Assembly: GCA_004794785.1 (NCBI GenBank)
Contig: SJOL01008692.1
Span: forward strand, 283,136-347,135
Length of the DNA stretch: 64,000 nucleotides
Origin: Opisthorchis felineus
Taxonomy: Eukaryota > Platyhelminthes > Trematoda > Opisthorchiida > Opisthorchiidae
Reading direction: 5' to 3'
Below, in pieces: positions 33,175 to 46,765 of this stretch (its first letter is position 1; each line of letters starts with the position of its first letter). The translations under genes and the position numbers were made by a program. A model generated the notes under the pieces. That model was not told the DNA's origin, did no database searches, and was given only the letters and a program-made list of their open reading frames with translations.

Positions 33175-33445
33175 AAGTCGTCACTCCAGGAGTCAGTCTA
33201 TAAGTTACCGCGTGATATGGTTTCCATGCTTGAAGGATGAGTGGTGCTATGTTCTGTTCAGGTGAGAGCTAATCACAATGATAATCAACTGCTTGTGGCA
33301 AACGGCTAAATATTCAACCATTGGATGTATGGTGGCGGGTTGGAAACTCCATGAGTTTCGTGAGATTCGCATTGCTGATGGTTCTCAACAAGGACAAAAA
33401 AGCTGTACGCGGCTTTTCGGCATTTCAGCCTAGATTATCTTCACT
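33175..33445 (+). repeat. SINE-A, near full-length copy
   Basis: The copy begins AGTCGTCACTCCAGGAGTCA and includes ATGAGTGGTGCTATGTTCTG, an A box region TGGCAAACGGCTAAAT, a B box region GGGTTGGAAACTC and GAGTTTCGTGAGATTCGC. The ribozyme module has CTGATGG at 33375-33381, AAGGAC and CTGTA, but AAAA for GAAA. The tail CTTTTCGGCATTTCAGCC ends it. Confidence 0.75.
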
Positions 33446-36400
33446 GACTAGATGAATTCTCTAGAGAAGAACACTAAAAACGCCTCAAAGCTTTGTTATC
33501 CCAGTCACTCAATAAGAACCCGTCTCTAGTAATCCAGCGGAACACCTCAGTTTCTTAGAAAAAAATATTATGAGTAATAAGATGTTCTCGCCTTCAAATG
33601 ATGACGTAAAAATCGCTCAGTGCAATCAAAAGTCCTCGTGGGACATTCATCTACTGTTGCAGATGTGCCGTGATCACCGCCTTCGAAAAATAATAACGAT
33701 GCAGGACATTTCGCGTGCAGTTTCCTAAAGATCCATTCGCGCACCCTGAATAGGAGTGCAGTGGTAAAATCAGCGCGGATTATTCTGACCCGGAATGCCC
33801 CTGCTCAATCTTCAAATTACCTAACACAACAGTGTGCCGCAGACAGTTCTTTCTTGCATCTTCGGATCGGCCATCCTGTAATTCTGACTTGATGATAGAT
33901 GCAAATTGATCAGTGTAAAAGGTGTCCAAAAGCCTGCAACTGATGTTAGTCTCATCCATTTTGGCACTCTGCATTCTTATCAGTTGAAGGCGCGTTTCAT
34001 CGACTGTAGGTTGCGTAAATCAGGTGTAAACTTGGACCGACTGGTTGACATTGGTTTGCCGGAAAATTTGCTTGTTATAATTTGTCGTAGACTATGTTCT
34101 TTAGATGACGGAGACCTCTCACAGGGAGATGGAACAATGAATGACAAGTTACCGCAGACTAGTTTTAGGGCCACCGAAATAGTCACGCGGTACCTACATT
34201 AGTAAACATGATTTTTCTAACAAATGGGCTGTTAGGACCCGAGTAGCATCTCGAGTTGGTTACCCATTTCGTCAGAATTGAGTTGAACACGGAATCGAAT
34301 AAAAGGGGAATAACAACAGATAACAAGTTTATTAAGAAATTGAATAGTTGACATGGGTGCCATTTAACTGTCACATCAAACTAAGGATATGGTCACTCTT
34401 TCGAGATCCATTGGGTGGCCCCCATCTGTGGGACGATTCTAGTTCATTCCCTAGGTGATCGTCACTCCATCTCTTGTCCGGGGTTACTCAATCAATGAGT
34501 AACTACTAACGACTTCGGAACGTTATGTTTCACTCTACACGTTTCAGTTAGATCTACACAACCACAGTCTTGCTGAATTCGGTAAAGATGACCTCAATCC
34601 AAACTATTCCTGAGTCACACAGTTTCAGACGGGATCAGGTCACCATCTTGTGTTTTCACAATTTTGATGAAAGTCTCTAACATTGAGTGCACTGAATTTT
34701 CAGTTGAAGAGTTTTCTGGTACAAAACGTAACCCGGCAAATTGTACGGATATCAGTGGGTTCACGAGGGGCGTCAAACAGGTGCACACTCTTGAGAGTGT
34801 TGGCGTCAAAGGAACTGAGATTTTATAAGGATCCCACCTGTTCTTCGTGGATCTATATGGCGTGCCAAATCTAAGCCTACAGTTAACTACCTTACTTGCG
34901 TACGCATAAGTCGCACGCAATAAAAAGTGTGCAATCATAGTCGGTTGAACTTTTTTGTCAGGTGCATGAATGGTAGTCATTGGGGTTGGATCTTCGAATG
35001 CTTTTGAAACTCACTGTCAGTTTTGCTTATTTTAAACTTTCTACATTTCGCTGGACCATTACCTACAGTGTACCATATCGCTTTGCAGTAACTGTGTCAG
35101 CCGTCTAATTCCTAAATTCTTGTATGGTGTTCTTGCTACTCGTAATGAAAATGATACTGCTAATTTGCTATGTGCCGTAAACTTCATTAAACCTTAAGAT
35201 GGTAGCACAACCGTGGTTTCCAGGAGCCTCATGAAAACCTTCACAACCGAAGGTCCGAAGTGGAGCTAGAGGTTCTTATATGTCAAGGGAACAATTTCGA
35301 CCTCTTACATTACAATCTAAATAGTATGAGTGAAGGAACCTATTAAGACAAAGCGCTGGGAAGGTTGGAAATCTCATAGGTAGGGTGTAACTCGGGTGAA
35401 ACAATGAACGACATTAGTACATTATATGATGCGCCAGTTCAGTTCGGCCCATAAAACTTGCACCGAAGGGAAGTTGTTCCGGTTGCTACGGCTTCATTCA
35501 ACGATGATAAGGAGAAGAAGGGAATGGGAGCCACCCGTTAGAGGTAGTAGCTTAATTTGTGCATTGGCAACAAATAGATTTGTTTGTCCAGTGTGGCAGG
35601 AAGTAGGTGCTACGCGGTGAAGAAGATAAGTTTCATACAAGTGGCTGCGTGACACAGCTAGGCTCACTAACTATTGGTTTGTCTCGTCCGGTGGTCCCCA
35701 TCCGGGGGAACAACAGTTATCAACGCAACCATGTTGACTGGTAATGGCTTTCACGCTTCGTTGTCAGTTTATGGACTGATTGCTTTCAACCTTGTGATCT
35801 TTGTGCTCAAATGGAATTCATACAATCTCAGTTAGAGTCAAATGCATCAGTCTGAATTAGTAAACACACTAGTGAAACACATGGTGCATACCGTGTCACC
35901 TTGTAGCAGTTTCTAGGATTCCTGTGAACGGTGTTTCCACAGTACATCCCTTCCACTATCAACACTTCCCCCCTTAGTTCAAAACGAACCGCCAAGATCA
36001 CTTTATCTGCGTAACATGAAACAAAACTTTCTCAGTTAATACCTGGTTAATTTGTGTTTTACTAATCAGCTGGGCCGAAAGTCTTCTGTTGATGATACAT
36101 GGATGTGTTCTTTGAGTCTGATGTAGAACAAGCTCCTTTTGAAAGATGAAAAGCTATTGAAAGAACGAAAGCGATGGTAAGCAAATTGTAGGTCCTCTGA
36201 TACCAGCTGTCTCTTGAAGATGAAACAGTAGGTTTTCAACGTCTTGCTTGAAACTTCAATACTTCTCTCAAATGTGATGTCCAATAGCGATCAGAATAAC
36301 CATGAAGTGAGATCCATTCGTTCACTTGTCGCAGAAACAAGCAAAGAATCTACCCAGGGAACGAAAATCCGCTTCTTTTCACATCTAACATGCCCGGTTT

Positions 36401-39234
36401 GCTCACGAATCCGAAACCAGCACCATCCTTCTCAAAACCCTGTGGCCCTAACCACTTCAGTTCGTTTCAATTTTTCAGCTTACAGTCCATGCACCTGGTG
36501 TTGACCAGGTTCTGTTACAGTGTGGGTTTGAAAGTAAATCATTGTTTGGCTTTTTAATTGACCAGAAGGATCGATTAGTGGTTCTTCAAAGCCCAACTGT
36601 ATAATACTGTCTTTCTCTGATGTCATATGTTACGAATTTGCCAAGGATGATGTGAAAGTGAATTCCACAAATCCAGCAACCGCCTACAAATAATTCCGTT
36701 GTAGCCTGCCTGTAAGTAACTTGCTCCGGCTAGCAAAACTACTTATGTACGCCAAATGACTTACAGTCGAGCATACAACAGGTTGCTGTAGCCTACAGAA
36801 ACCTTTGTAATGCGTGCTATTCATCATAAATATCTTTTTTCTTGTACTTAGCCAGTTCTGAAAGCAAGGTGGCAACAGTGATATCCACGTCATTCAATTA
36901 ACAGCGATTACAACACCATCCAACAGCTGTTGAATTCATATTGCGCCAAAGCAACTCACGTAGCTGTAGTTGGTTGTAGTAATCCAAAGATGTGTCACAA
37001 TTCATTTTGACGTGGTAAATCACAACTGTTCATTCGAAGACCTTTTCTATAGGCATCTTTATTAATTGATGTAAGGGAATTTGATACTGAGGTTTAATCA
37101 TGCATAAGTTAACGCGATTCTTGACCACTGTGTATGGCAATCACGACCTGGTTGTTGGTCTGCTGAGACTGCGGTTGCAACTGCGGGTAGATGGGTTTGG
37201 TGGTTTTTCACAATGAAGGTGCGCTGGCCAATCGTCCACGACAATCGAATGAACGATTCTAATTATCGTCAAACGAGTGAAAATTTATCCAGTCTATATG
37301 GCAGCCTGTCTTCCCGCTACAAGCAGTCGGTGTTGCTAGTAGACAAATGTTTTTCACCTTGGTTACCGAAAAGAGTCTTCAAGTGTGCGAGTTTATTATT
37401 TCTTAGCTGAACTGTACATCCGACACGAAAGCGGCTCAAACGAAGAACTGCCGAAAAAGCTGTCTTACTCTGGATGTCACTCGTAAGGATCGATAGACAT
37501 CTGACAAGTAACATATGTAGCGATGAGATTCTATTCTAACGCATGATTAAGGTTAGTTAAAGTCTTTCCCCAACCAATCTCATGATGCCTTAGGATGTTA
37601 GATGATTTGGAGGCCGTGATTTATGATTTCATTTGCCTCCTCTCTCGTCCGATCAACATTGTCGTCATGTGCGCGAAAATGACTAGGCCGGCATTCTCAA
37701 TTTAGCTTCCAAGCAATGAATCTTTAGCATGCGCTGTACACGGCAAATTATCCTATCTTTGCACGCAGCAACATTCAGAGAATAGGGCGCAACAACAACA
37801 ACACCAGCCAGAGAACTGGAGTTGATTTATTACGTTGCAATCAGATTGGCCTGTAGGGTGGGGCGATGATGATCAGTTGGTCGCCCCGTTAGTTTGGAAG
37901 AGCTTGTGTTGTAAGGGAAACGCTTGGTTAGATGAAATGATCACACCATTCAATGCCATACTGAGAGACTACAGGATTTTAAACAATTTCACAGGACTCT
38001 GGACGATTTGATAAGGCGGTATTGTGGAAGTCAGCTGGCCGCTGAAGAGAAAGTGGACCGGATCATCAATATATGTCCAGTTGACAGGACATCCTGTAAT
38101 GTCATCAAGAACACGAAGTTAGAGAAGCCTTGGTTTTTTGGATTTGACCACCAGGCTAATACGTGCCTATCTGAAAACATTAAGTTCGCTTCCCCGGGAC
38201 AGACATAGCTAGGATAGCATGTAAGGATTTGAGTGCGTGTCTATGAACCAGACGAACTGCTGGAATCATAACTTTAGGATGACCGTGAGAAACCTATGTT
38301 AAAGCACTTTTGCAATCAGATTTTTGCTCACAAGTAAAAAACCAGCATGGACCAATTATCGTCGGTCGTAACCTGAGAAGTGAAGTCCGATTCAGCCAGG
38401 TAAACGACCACATACACTAGCAGCCGGTACGACTATTCGGAAAGAATTTGGTGTAAAAATTTCGTGACTGTATGAATCAGACGTCTTGAATCACAAGGTC
38501 AAGAAGGACTCAGCTTTCCTTGAAACCCGGTAGCTTGGTGCAGTAACCGTATGTTAACTGTTTCGTCTGTGGTCAAGCATCGCCGTTGGATAGATGCAAA
38601 CAGTCTGTGAAACGGTGTCAGGATGATTTAGAACAGTCACGTGACTACCAATAAAGAGCATAGTGTATTCCAACCATGGTTTGTGCTAAAATACAAAGCC
38701 AACTAAAATTCTATATTTCCACCTAATATACATATACAGTCATATTTCCTCTTGTGTTAGGTTTTTGGCAGTCCCGGATTACGAATTTAGTTTCGATTGT
38801 GTCGGCACATACTTATGTGTGACATTAGGCAATAGACTATACCGGAACACATGAATCTTAAAATGTCAAGCTTAGGAGAACCGAGAAGTGGATATTTCAT
38901 ATTGGGCGTAGCACAATAACCCAAACCAGCACCCACATGTAGATGTCAAAACAATTTGCCAGACGGATCGGATAGTATCCTTTTTTTACCGCAAATCGAT
39001 GACTCACTACCAGTTGGGCAGAATGTTTACACTGTCTAAGATTGTACGCAGAACAGCGTCCGAAACCGATCGATCATAACAAATATAAACGCCTCAAAGG
39101 TGACCGGGTTTGCCTGAAGTGTATCAGAAGGATAGGCTTTAGGTCCACGAACTTCATTCTGTGTGTAAAAAAAACAAGATTTGTCGTTTGCGAACTATAC
39201 TCACTTGCAAACAGATTTCGTTTTAACGGGTGAC
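33446..39234. other. Unassigned stretch (~5.8 kb)
   Basis: No gene could be supported. The minus-strand frame at 34615-34980 (121 residues) has no recognisable domain. Its GTGGGATCC region loosely resembles 18240-18310, hinting at an old dispersed repeat. Confidence 0.35.
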
Positions 39235-39470
39235 TCATTTGAATCCCAGCTGAACGGCTCAGTTGTGATATACTTCAACAAAATGTGCTACACAAAGTCC
39301 ACCTCATGTTCCACTTGATGCGATATTAGAGATAGGGCAGTATATTTTTTTGATGAAACACTATTTGCAAGGTTGCTGAGTACTCCTCGACGGCTTAACG
39401 CCGAATTTGTTCTTCTTAAAGCTCATCAGGTAGGCGCAGTCCTCTAGTTCCCGACAACCTTATTGTGCGG
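39235..39470 (-). repeat. Retrozyme-like unit, left arm of fourth inverted pair
   Basis: The minus strand shows CTGATGA (39422-39428) with a partly paired stem II, but AAAT replaces GAAA. The end block and the ATATCGCATCAAGTGGAACA junction block follow in the same order as in the 414-790 array, down to the CAGCTGGGATTC block of a next unit. The ribozyme is dead. Confidence 0.65.
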
Positions 39471-39489
39471 CACATTCCGTCGAGAAATA

Positions 39490-39695
39490 TCACAAACGAA
39501 AGATTCAACTGAGTCTTCCGTTGCTTTATTGGTTGGTTGGTTGCAAGTTGGTTTGCAAATCAGTGTATTTTGCTGGCTGCGTACAATTTAGGTCCGGGTA
39601 GAACCTAAGGTTTACGGAAACCCTGGTACTGTGCCCACTTGATGAGCCCCAAGAAGAGCGAAACAGATCATGAGCTGTCAAAGAGTTTTCAGTGG
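39490..39695 (+). repeat. Retrozyme-like unit, right arm of fourth inverted pair
   Basis: The copy runs from CACAAACGAAAGATTCAACT, through a TTGGTTGGTTGG simple run and GCTGCGTACAATTTAGG, to a ribozyme with TTGATGA (39640-39646), a stem II with one C-A mismatch, GAAAC and AGATC. It ends AAGAGTTTTCAG. Two core positions are changed. Confidence 0.65.
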
Positions 39696-40254
39696 TAGCT
39701 GGGATTCATCGTGTCTGACCGGAACTGTTGGTGGTACGACTTCGAATGGGACGCTTCCCTCGTTTTATCTAATATTCTCCTGTAACCCTTCCACATCTAT
39801 CTTCTGCATTTAGTTTTTATGTTTGCTCTTCATAATAAACGATACTAGTGTAACGGTGGGTACTACTGATGAGGCATGCGAGTAGTATGTGTGTTCTCGT
39901 AACTTCGCCTTGATCTAATGGAAGGTGGGGTTTATTACGGAATTTGTGGAACTACTTTGCAGTTTTCGCTTGCAATTGTGCGATAGTCAATGAATATCCA
40001 GGAGAGTTCAAGAAGACGCGTTCGAGAAGAAGATGGATATTCCGTTTTTTTAAAAACAACATGCAAATGAGAGTTTAACCTTCCTGTCCAATCATCTGTA
40101 ACCGTTTAGTTGGCGTTTTTCTAATAAACAACTCCGCAGCGAAGGGCTTCCCTCCTTACGGTGGTAGCGGCAATAGTGTACCGTCAAGAACGTGTATTGC
40201 CATATGTCCAGCACCGCATCTACTGGAACACGGGGTGGAGAAGAATACCATAAA
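39696..40254. other. Unassigned stretch
   Basis: Nothing recognised. Confidence 0.4.
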
Positions 40255-40370
40255 CCAGAGATTAAACTGGGATTCAGTTGAGCCTCCGATTAGCACCAGA
40301 TAACTTTGTCATAGAGTGTATTTCGCAAAGCTTCGGTAAACTTTGGAGTAAAACGACAAATGTCCGGCTT
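40255..40370 (+). repeat. Retrozyme-like start block without ribozyme
   Basis: CCAGAGATTAAACTGGGATT, TTGAGCCTCCG and GCTTCGGTAAACTTTGGAGT match the first ~110 bp of the unit. The sequence then leaves the family before the ribozyme. Confidence 0.45.
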
Positions 40371-41589
40371 TCGCGCACTGCTTACATCAGCCGTTTTTGT
40401 TAACATCTGAGAGAGCAATTACGCAAAATTCTCCAAAATCGGGCAGTCAGCATACTGGTCTGAAGGATATAAAAGCCATTCTCTTAGTTCTGACTATCTC
40501 TACTGCACCTCGATTGCCTTAGTTCTGACCTCATGGGATCCTTCATTTCAGCCCGTTTAATAGCACTCCCCTCGTGCATGCGACTTGTGCTCAGATGGTG
40601 TGCAGTACTGTTGTAGATACCTGCAGTCTATAACCGAAACGGAGTTTGTATGAATCATTTACTGACACTCATTCTTTACAATGGGAATAGAACACTGAGA
40701 AGTGCTTCGCATCCACTTTCCGCTATCATCACCGTAAAATTAGCCCGTTGACGCCTTGGTCACAATGATTTGTTGAAAATTATTTAGTCGATAGATGAAG
40801 TCGCCCTGAAGGACGCCTTAAATATTTTCCATCACGTTAAGATGCGAGCGGCCAGTTGGTTCATTCATATGTACTGAAACGTCAGTCGACGATCTGTTCG
40901 GTACGACGCCTGTAACAAGGCACGATCACGTCGAAATATCGTTTAATCATCTTTGCTGTTGGATCTGGATGATGTTGTTGACCGTGTTGTCCTACACTCA
41001 TAACACCGCTATCACCTAGCTTCACTAACTGACATTTTCTACCTGAAGAACTCGTCACCAAATCGCCGATATAGGGCTACAACACAAGTTGTAAGTATTA
41101 AAAGCCAGTTGCGCTTTGAAAAGTCATCACAAAAACACGAAGTTTGATTGAGCCCATCACGAGGAGTCCTTTTGTCACTGAACTTCTAATTCCTCCAATG
41201 AGAGCAAAAGTGTTGTTCGACTCCTCACATCTGAAAGCTATTGAAGCAATTGCTGCACTCTGCTTGCTCGCAATACTGAAGGCAATGAGTTCCAATTCGG
41301 ATGCATTTGTTAAGTGTCACACAATGAAGCTTTCTTCGGGCTTTAACGACCAGCTCCAGCTCCAGCTACTACGCCGTCTTCCTGAACAATGAACCCGGAA
41401 TTTTTACGGTACTACTGAGAACCAAGGTTCCCTGACAGTTTCAGCAAACTGTCGGTCTTTCTCTTACTCAACGACATCCCCATAAAGCTCAGCACTTTCC
41501 TTGCTCAAATTTAGGCCCTGATGAATCACATGGCATTCAGTCTGAAACAGCCGATTCAGCCGAATCTCTTGTTTATTATGGTCGAAGAT
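40371..41589. other. Unassigned stretch
   Basis: Nothing recognised. Confidence 0.4.
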
Positions 41590-41632
41590 TTTTTAGCAAC
41601 CTTATGAGTAGTGTGTTGCTTCTAGACAACCT
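41590..41632 (+). repeat. Retrozyme-like end-block fragment
   Basis: TTAGCAACCTTATGAGTAGT with GTGTTGCTTC matches the unit end block only. Confidence 0.5.
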
Positions 41633-44600
41633 CATTTGAATGCCACTTTTGGCCTGGAGTGTCCTCCTGTTGAACTGTGAACATCACTCACATTATGGCC
41701 TGCGTTGGGGGGGGGATGTTCCAACTATGGGTCAACAAAAAGACATTTTTCACGATTCTTGCATGGCTTCCAATAAAAAACCGAACGCAGAACCCAGTAT
41801 ACAATGGGTTAGTTGACGAGCGTAAGCCTTGTTTGGAAGGCATATAAATTACTTGAAAAATAATGTTTTCATGAAATACTCCGTCAGTACTCAATGACTG
41901 GAACTTAAGTAAGCCTAAAGTGGACGAAAAGGTAGACACTCAGGATGGACAAAAATCTCACCAACCTTCTGATTGGCTCACGAGTACCTTATCAGCTGAC
42001 TCAGTAAGAACATGCATCCACTGTATATTCTGGCATGGTAATCCCGGTAGGTACGACATGGATTAGGGCGCGGAACGTGGACCAACATGTGCGGTGCTCT
42101 GGCCACTAAAACACCATTTCGACGAGCGAATTGTTGCAGGTTCTGCGCTTTCAGTATGCGCAATTGGATTCGAGTTTGAGACTGTAAACTACCGTTTCTT
42201 CCCTCGCATTATTGATCTGCTATGAACTGGTTGCTCCTGATTTCTATGGAACAACAGAGAGAGAGAGTTAAAACCATTGCTTGGTTTATTCCGTTCCCAT
42301 TTTCTGGACTTTTCAGGGTCGCAATACACGGGTGACATTTCGCTTCCACAGTTGGAATAATTGGTCTATCGCAACACTTGAAATAAAGTACAACAGACGA
42401 AGATTTAGAAGTACCGCTAAACGAATTTGTCATCACGCACTCAGTGCTGTTTATGTTTTTCTCGTTTTAGCGCTACATAGCACGAATGACATAAAAGACT
42501 GTAAAAGACATAAAGCACCTTCGAAAGCGGAAGCGATTGTAACCTCCCATGGTGATCCAGTTGTTTGAGGCTATAAACTATCTTCAGATTTTGAAGTACA
42601 GTGGTCAGCACACTGCTGGCTTGGTGCATATTCAAATATGAGTAATCGATAATGACTGGGTAAGTGTATGTATCGCGGATGATGTATTGTTCTAATTGTG
42701 TCATGCACACATGAATGGCAGGACCAAAATTCCAAAACATCTGTCTATTAACTTTTGTTACAGAGCGGAGCTCCCAAATTACTGGGGGATTAACGCTGTC
42801 CAGAGGCAGTCAATCCAGTGTTTAAAAACGCCATGTCAATAGATTCAATAAGCCAGGGTAATAACTGGATATCACATAAATAGACTTCTATGCCGACGTG
42901 AAGCACCCGTTCTCCCCCGCATCCTCTGTAGAAAGCGAAAACAGATGGACCAGTTCCTTGGGGACAAAGGACAAATTGCACACCAGAAATATGACTGACC
43001 TAAACCTACTCCATAAAAGAGTCACGTCATTCCGCAGAATCCCGGGCCTAACGAAGGAACGCTGGGACGTAATGTTTCCAAAACGTTTGTCTATTAAAGG
43101 TAGTCAGACATACACATCACACTTTTTTGAGGGCCTGTCCTTCAGTGAACGGAGCTTATGCTGTGCATTTCTGCGGCCGTAGTTTCCTCCATTCTACTTC
43201 AGATAATCCATTCCTGATCAACTTCCACCTGACTGTTTTCAGTGTATTTTTCTTGAGTGATCACCCTAATGTATTCGCGTGAGAACCGTCCTAGTCAACC
43301 AGCTTTTTTTAATTCAGACACTCATGGATTGGCAAAACCAAACTTGACTGACGGAATTTTCGGGAGAGTAGCCTATTTTGGGCGGAGGATCACTTAAGTG
43401 GATTCCTGCTGTTCGCTTAGCCTTATGTTGTGCTGTTTTTCTGAACCTCACGGTTGTAAACAATTGGCTATTTCATGTCCGAATCCATATTGCAACGAAT
43501 CGCTAAACAGAGTTTATGAGCGTCCTTGTGATTTTGGAGGAACGCTTGGCTACTTGCAGGACTTCCGGTGTCATCTTTCAATTATTTATTATACAAATGG
43601 GCTTATGGAATATGACTCATTGAACGAAGTTGCTCGTGTTGTTCAAATCCTTCGCAATCAAGAAAGGCCCAAAGATATAGACCAACATCGACCTCTGATG
43701 GTATTGCCGTTAGTACTGTTTTGAACAATATTATTTATTAGGGTGGCAGGTCTATATGAACACCTGCGCGCCCTGTCCCGCTAGTCGTCTTCTCCCTCAC
43801 TCAATCGATCAATTGATCGAACGAAAAGTATTCCGCTATGTTAGCTGATCGATTTTCCGTCCGCATTCAGTGTCTTGCTTATAGTATTGTTCACTTCATC
43901 AGTTGGCCTTGCACAAGGTAGTGACGTTTTAGAGTCTGTGCTTTCTGAGTAGTGTAGCCAGTTAGGATGGCTAGTGTCTAGCCAGTACCATTGCGGATGT
44001 CACTCGAATGATGAAACCGCGACGGTTAGTAATATATCAGTTTCGTTAGTGGGTACCTTGTCATACTGACTATCCGGAATGTGACAAAAGTCCAGCAAGT
44101 TTTCAGCAGGTAGAGTTATAGACCTCTTTTGTGAGGGATTGATTTGTGGAACGAATAATTCTCGCGACCGAATGAGATGAGATATGAAGCACATTTTCAA
44201 AGCTAGATTTGGTACCTGTTCACGAAAACTAAAGTCCGGAACTTCAGGCAGAAAAAAAGCTAAAACGGTTTAACTAAGGCATCGTGCACCCGGGAACAAC
44301 TTAAGGGTGTTCGTGTTAACGTTAATTTAGCGCTCATGTGCTCTCCTTAACTATGGGAAGTCAAACTTGTAGAGTAAATACAGAAAGACTTAGACAGTAA
44401 ATTTGAACGGACAGCCGTGTTCTCCTGGTCAGGACCACGATAAATAAGTGTATTTTCCAGAGATGTTTTAAGTACACTTATGTGATTTATCGAATTTGAG
44501 CAGCGAGAACTCACTAACGAACTGGACAGATTACGTAGCATTATTTGGAAGCAAAAGGTCGGACCTGCCCTCTGACCAGTCTGCATTGGCAACTTGGCTA

Positions 44601-46544
44601 CGGATGATGCAACTTCGTGGTTTCGATCTTTTGTGGACATCTCGGATGGTAGGCTCTGCTGTGCTTTCTTTCACGTTTTATTGCCGTTCAATCAGTTTTA
44701 AGGCCTCCAAAACGGCAAAAGAACAGATGAATTACGTAGGCGGCAGAAAGATCCGGATAATTACCTTCAAGCTTTTGCAAAGGGAAGTTCCTTTAGTAGT
44801 GTGGGTAGTTGAATTTGCGCAGCTTTGTGGAGTCGTCGGTGAGTTCAGCTCACAGCTCAAAGCAGTCACATTTGACCGTCTTAGATCTGATCATGCACAC
44901 ATGTCAGTGCATCCAATTTTGTGGATAGCACCAACTGTTAACCAACGAAGTATTCTGTTGATCCGTATGTTGCTACGGTTTTACGGTTGACAGACATGCC
45001 CCTCGGCGGACAGGTGATCCCAGGTGTCCTCATGTTTTTGTCCATTGATGTATCAGCATTGTTGCTCGTGTCGGAAGGCGTCAGCCAACGAGGTAGTTAG
45101 TAAACGGATATGTGCTCCTGAAGCGGGTATTTTAGTCGACGGAAACATCCGGCACGAACTACCGCGATTTAAGAAAACGAGTACTGTTCTCTGTGAATCC
45201 TTCAGAAGGGCACAAACCACGAAGTTGAAAATGTGTGGCTTGGCAAAAAGGTACGAAACGGTTTACAAAGCGTTTGAGTGTTACCGGTGTGGTGATCCAT
45301 CCAGAATGGGCTCCCCGTGAACCTCATGCACTTGGATAGAGTCACTGCGGTTAGTCGATATCAGTAGTATTCATGCTGTTAGTTTCTTCCCAGATTGTCT
45401 GTTGGAGCTCTTGGTGGTGTAAGCACCTCAGAAAGCTTGCGACAGGCCAGCACCAGATCCTCTCTCTTACCCACATTTTTCTATTGTTTTCTCTTTAAGG
45501 CTTTAGATAAAATTAAATAAAGTTTGTGATGCTGCGGTAGTGAAACATTCGTGTCGAATGTCGCTGTCTCCGAGGCTAGAGATGCACTGAAGTGCTGGAT
45601 GCCTTCAAATTGTCTGTTGACGAAAGCAAAGATTTTAAATTATTTGCATCTTCCCTGTAATGTGATTAACTGGACCTCTCTCCTTTCGTAGTTATCGCTA
45701 GTTATTTCAATCCTACAGGAATGCAAACATCTTCCAAACTTCTATGGAAAAACGGGAAGATGGGAAGCGCCAGGGGGTCTAAATCGGTCTGCAATTACCA
45801 TTCAAACGACGAGAAGGTTCAGTGTAGACAAGTGGAATCATTGTGCAACACAAAATTACAAGCAATTTCTTTGAGCCACTCTACACTCAGTTCTTTTGGG
45901 TTTTTCGTTAGTGACCAGTTGACCATATAAATTCGAGGAAGTCTCCGCTCACTGCTGGGTCGTGAACTACAAAAAGTTGTGCCTCAGTAAACAACTCCTC
46001 TTTCTGAATTTTCCCATGCAAGATTAATTAATGTGGTACACTGTGACTTTCGAAAAACTGGTGACAACCGACGAACTCTCCAAACCTGTTTAAGACACCA
46101 TCGAATTTGCACGGGTACCAATCAATAGTATTCATTAGCGAACGGATGCGTAGTAGTCAGTCGGTGCGCCATTTTCAGTTGTCCACAACAAGAACACGTC
46201 AAAACCCGACAGTTCTGATGCGGCACTTTCCTGCCCCCGATCACTGCACACATGCGACCACCACCCGCATAGACAGGCGCGCACATAACGCCATACACAT
46301 CGACAAGTACAGTCGACGTACTTGCGGGAGTGCTTTCTTTCACATTCCACAATTCCCTTAACTCTAGGTTTCAAGTGGGGCCAGTGCAGATTTATGGTGG
46401 AATGTGAACAGTGCTGGTGGAGGAGAGATTTCGATTTGGCATACCCTACAATTAGGACCTGGACAGTTCGAAAACTGCATTCATTCATGGTCGTCAAGGT
46501 ATAATCTGCTGTCTTGGTTGGAAGTTGGTTACAGTGGATTTTTC
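41633..46544. other. Unassigned stretch (~4.9 kb)
   Basis: A run of nine G lies near 41706-41714 and a short GA run near 42256. The plus-strand frame at 44496-44990 (164 residues) lacks any domain that I know. No gene could be supported. Confidence 0.35.
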
Positions 46545-46765
46545 TCTGACGGAACACACTACTTTTGGGGTTGCTGAAAACTCTTCAGCAACCCATGCCC
46601 GGTTTTGCCCTTCTTGGGGCTCATCGGGTAGGCGTAGTCTCCGAGCTTCTATCACCCCCATGTTCTACTTGAACCCAAATTGGATGCCATTCGCGAAATG
46701 CATTCATTCACAAATCACAGTGGTGTGTTAACGGCAGGCTAATCTAATCTCTCGTTTATGCCCAA
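46545..46765 (-). repeat. Retrozyme-like unit, single arm
   Basis: The minus strand reads ACGAGAGATTAGATTAGCC, TTTGGGTTCAAGTAGAACAT, the ribozyme region and GAAGAGTTTTCAGCAACC. The ribozyme has CCGATGA, AAAA and triplet GGC, so three core positions are lost; stem II GCCC/GGGC is intact. Confidence 0.7.

Noticed and set aside
41517..41560. CTGATGA followed 20 bases later by GAAAC as another hammerhead
   Set aside because: The bases between cannot form stem II.
44496..44990. 164-residue plus-strand frame as a host gene
   Set aside because: No domain recognised and no supporting neighbours; kept only as unassigned DNA.
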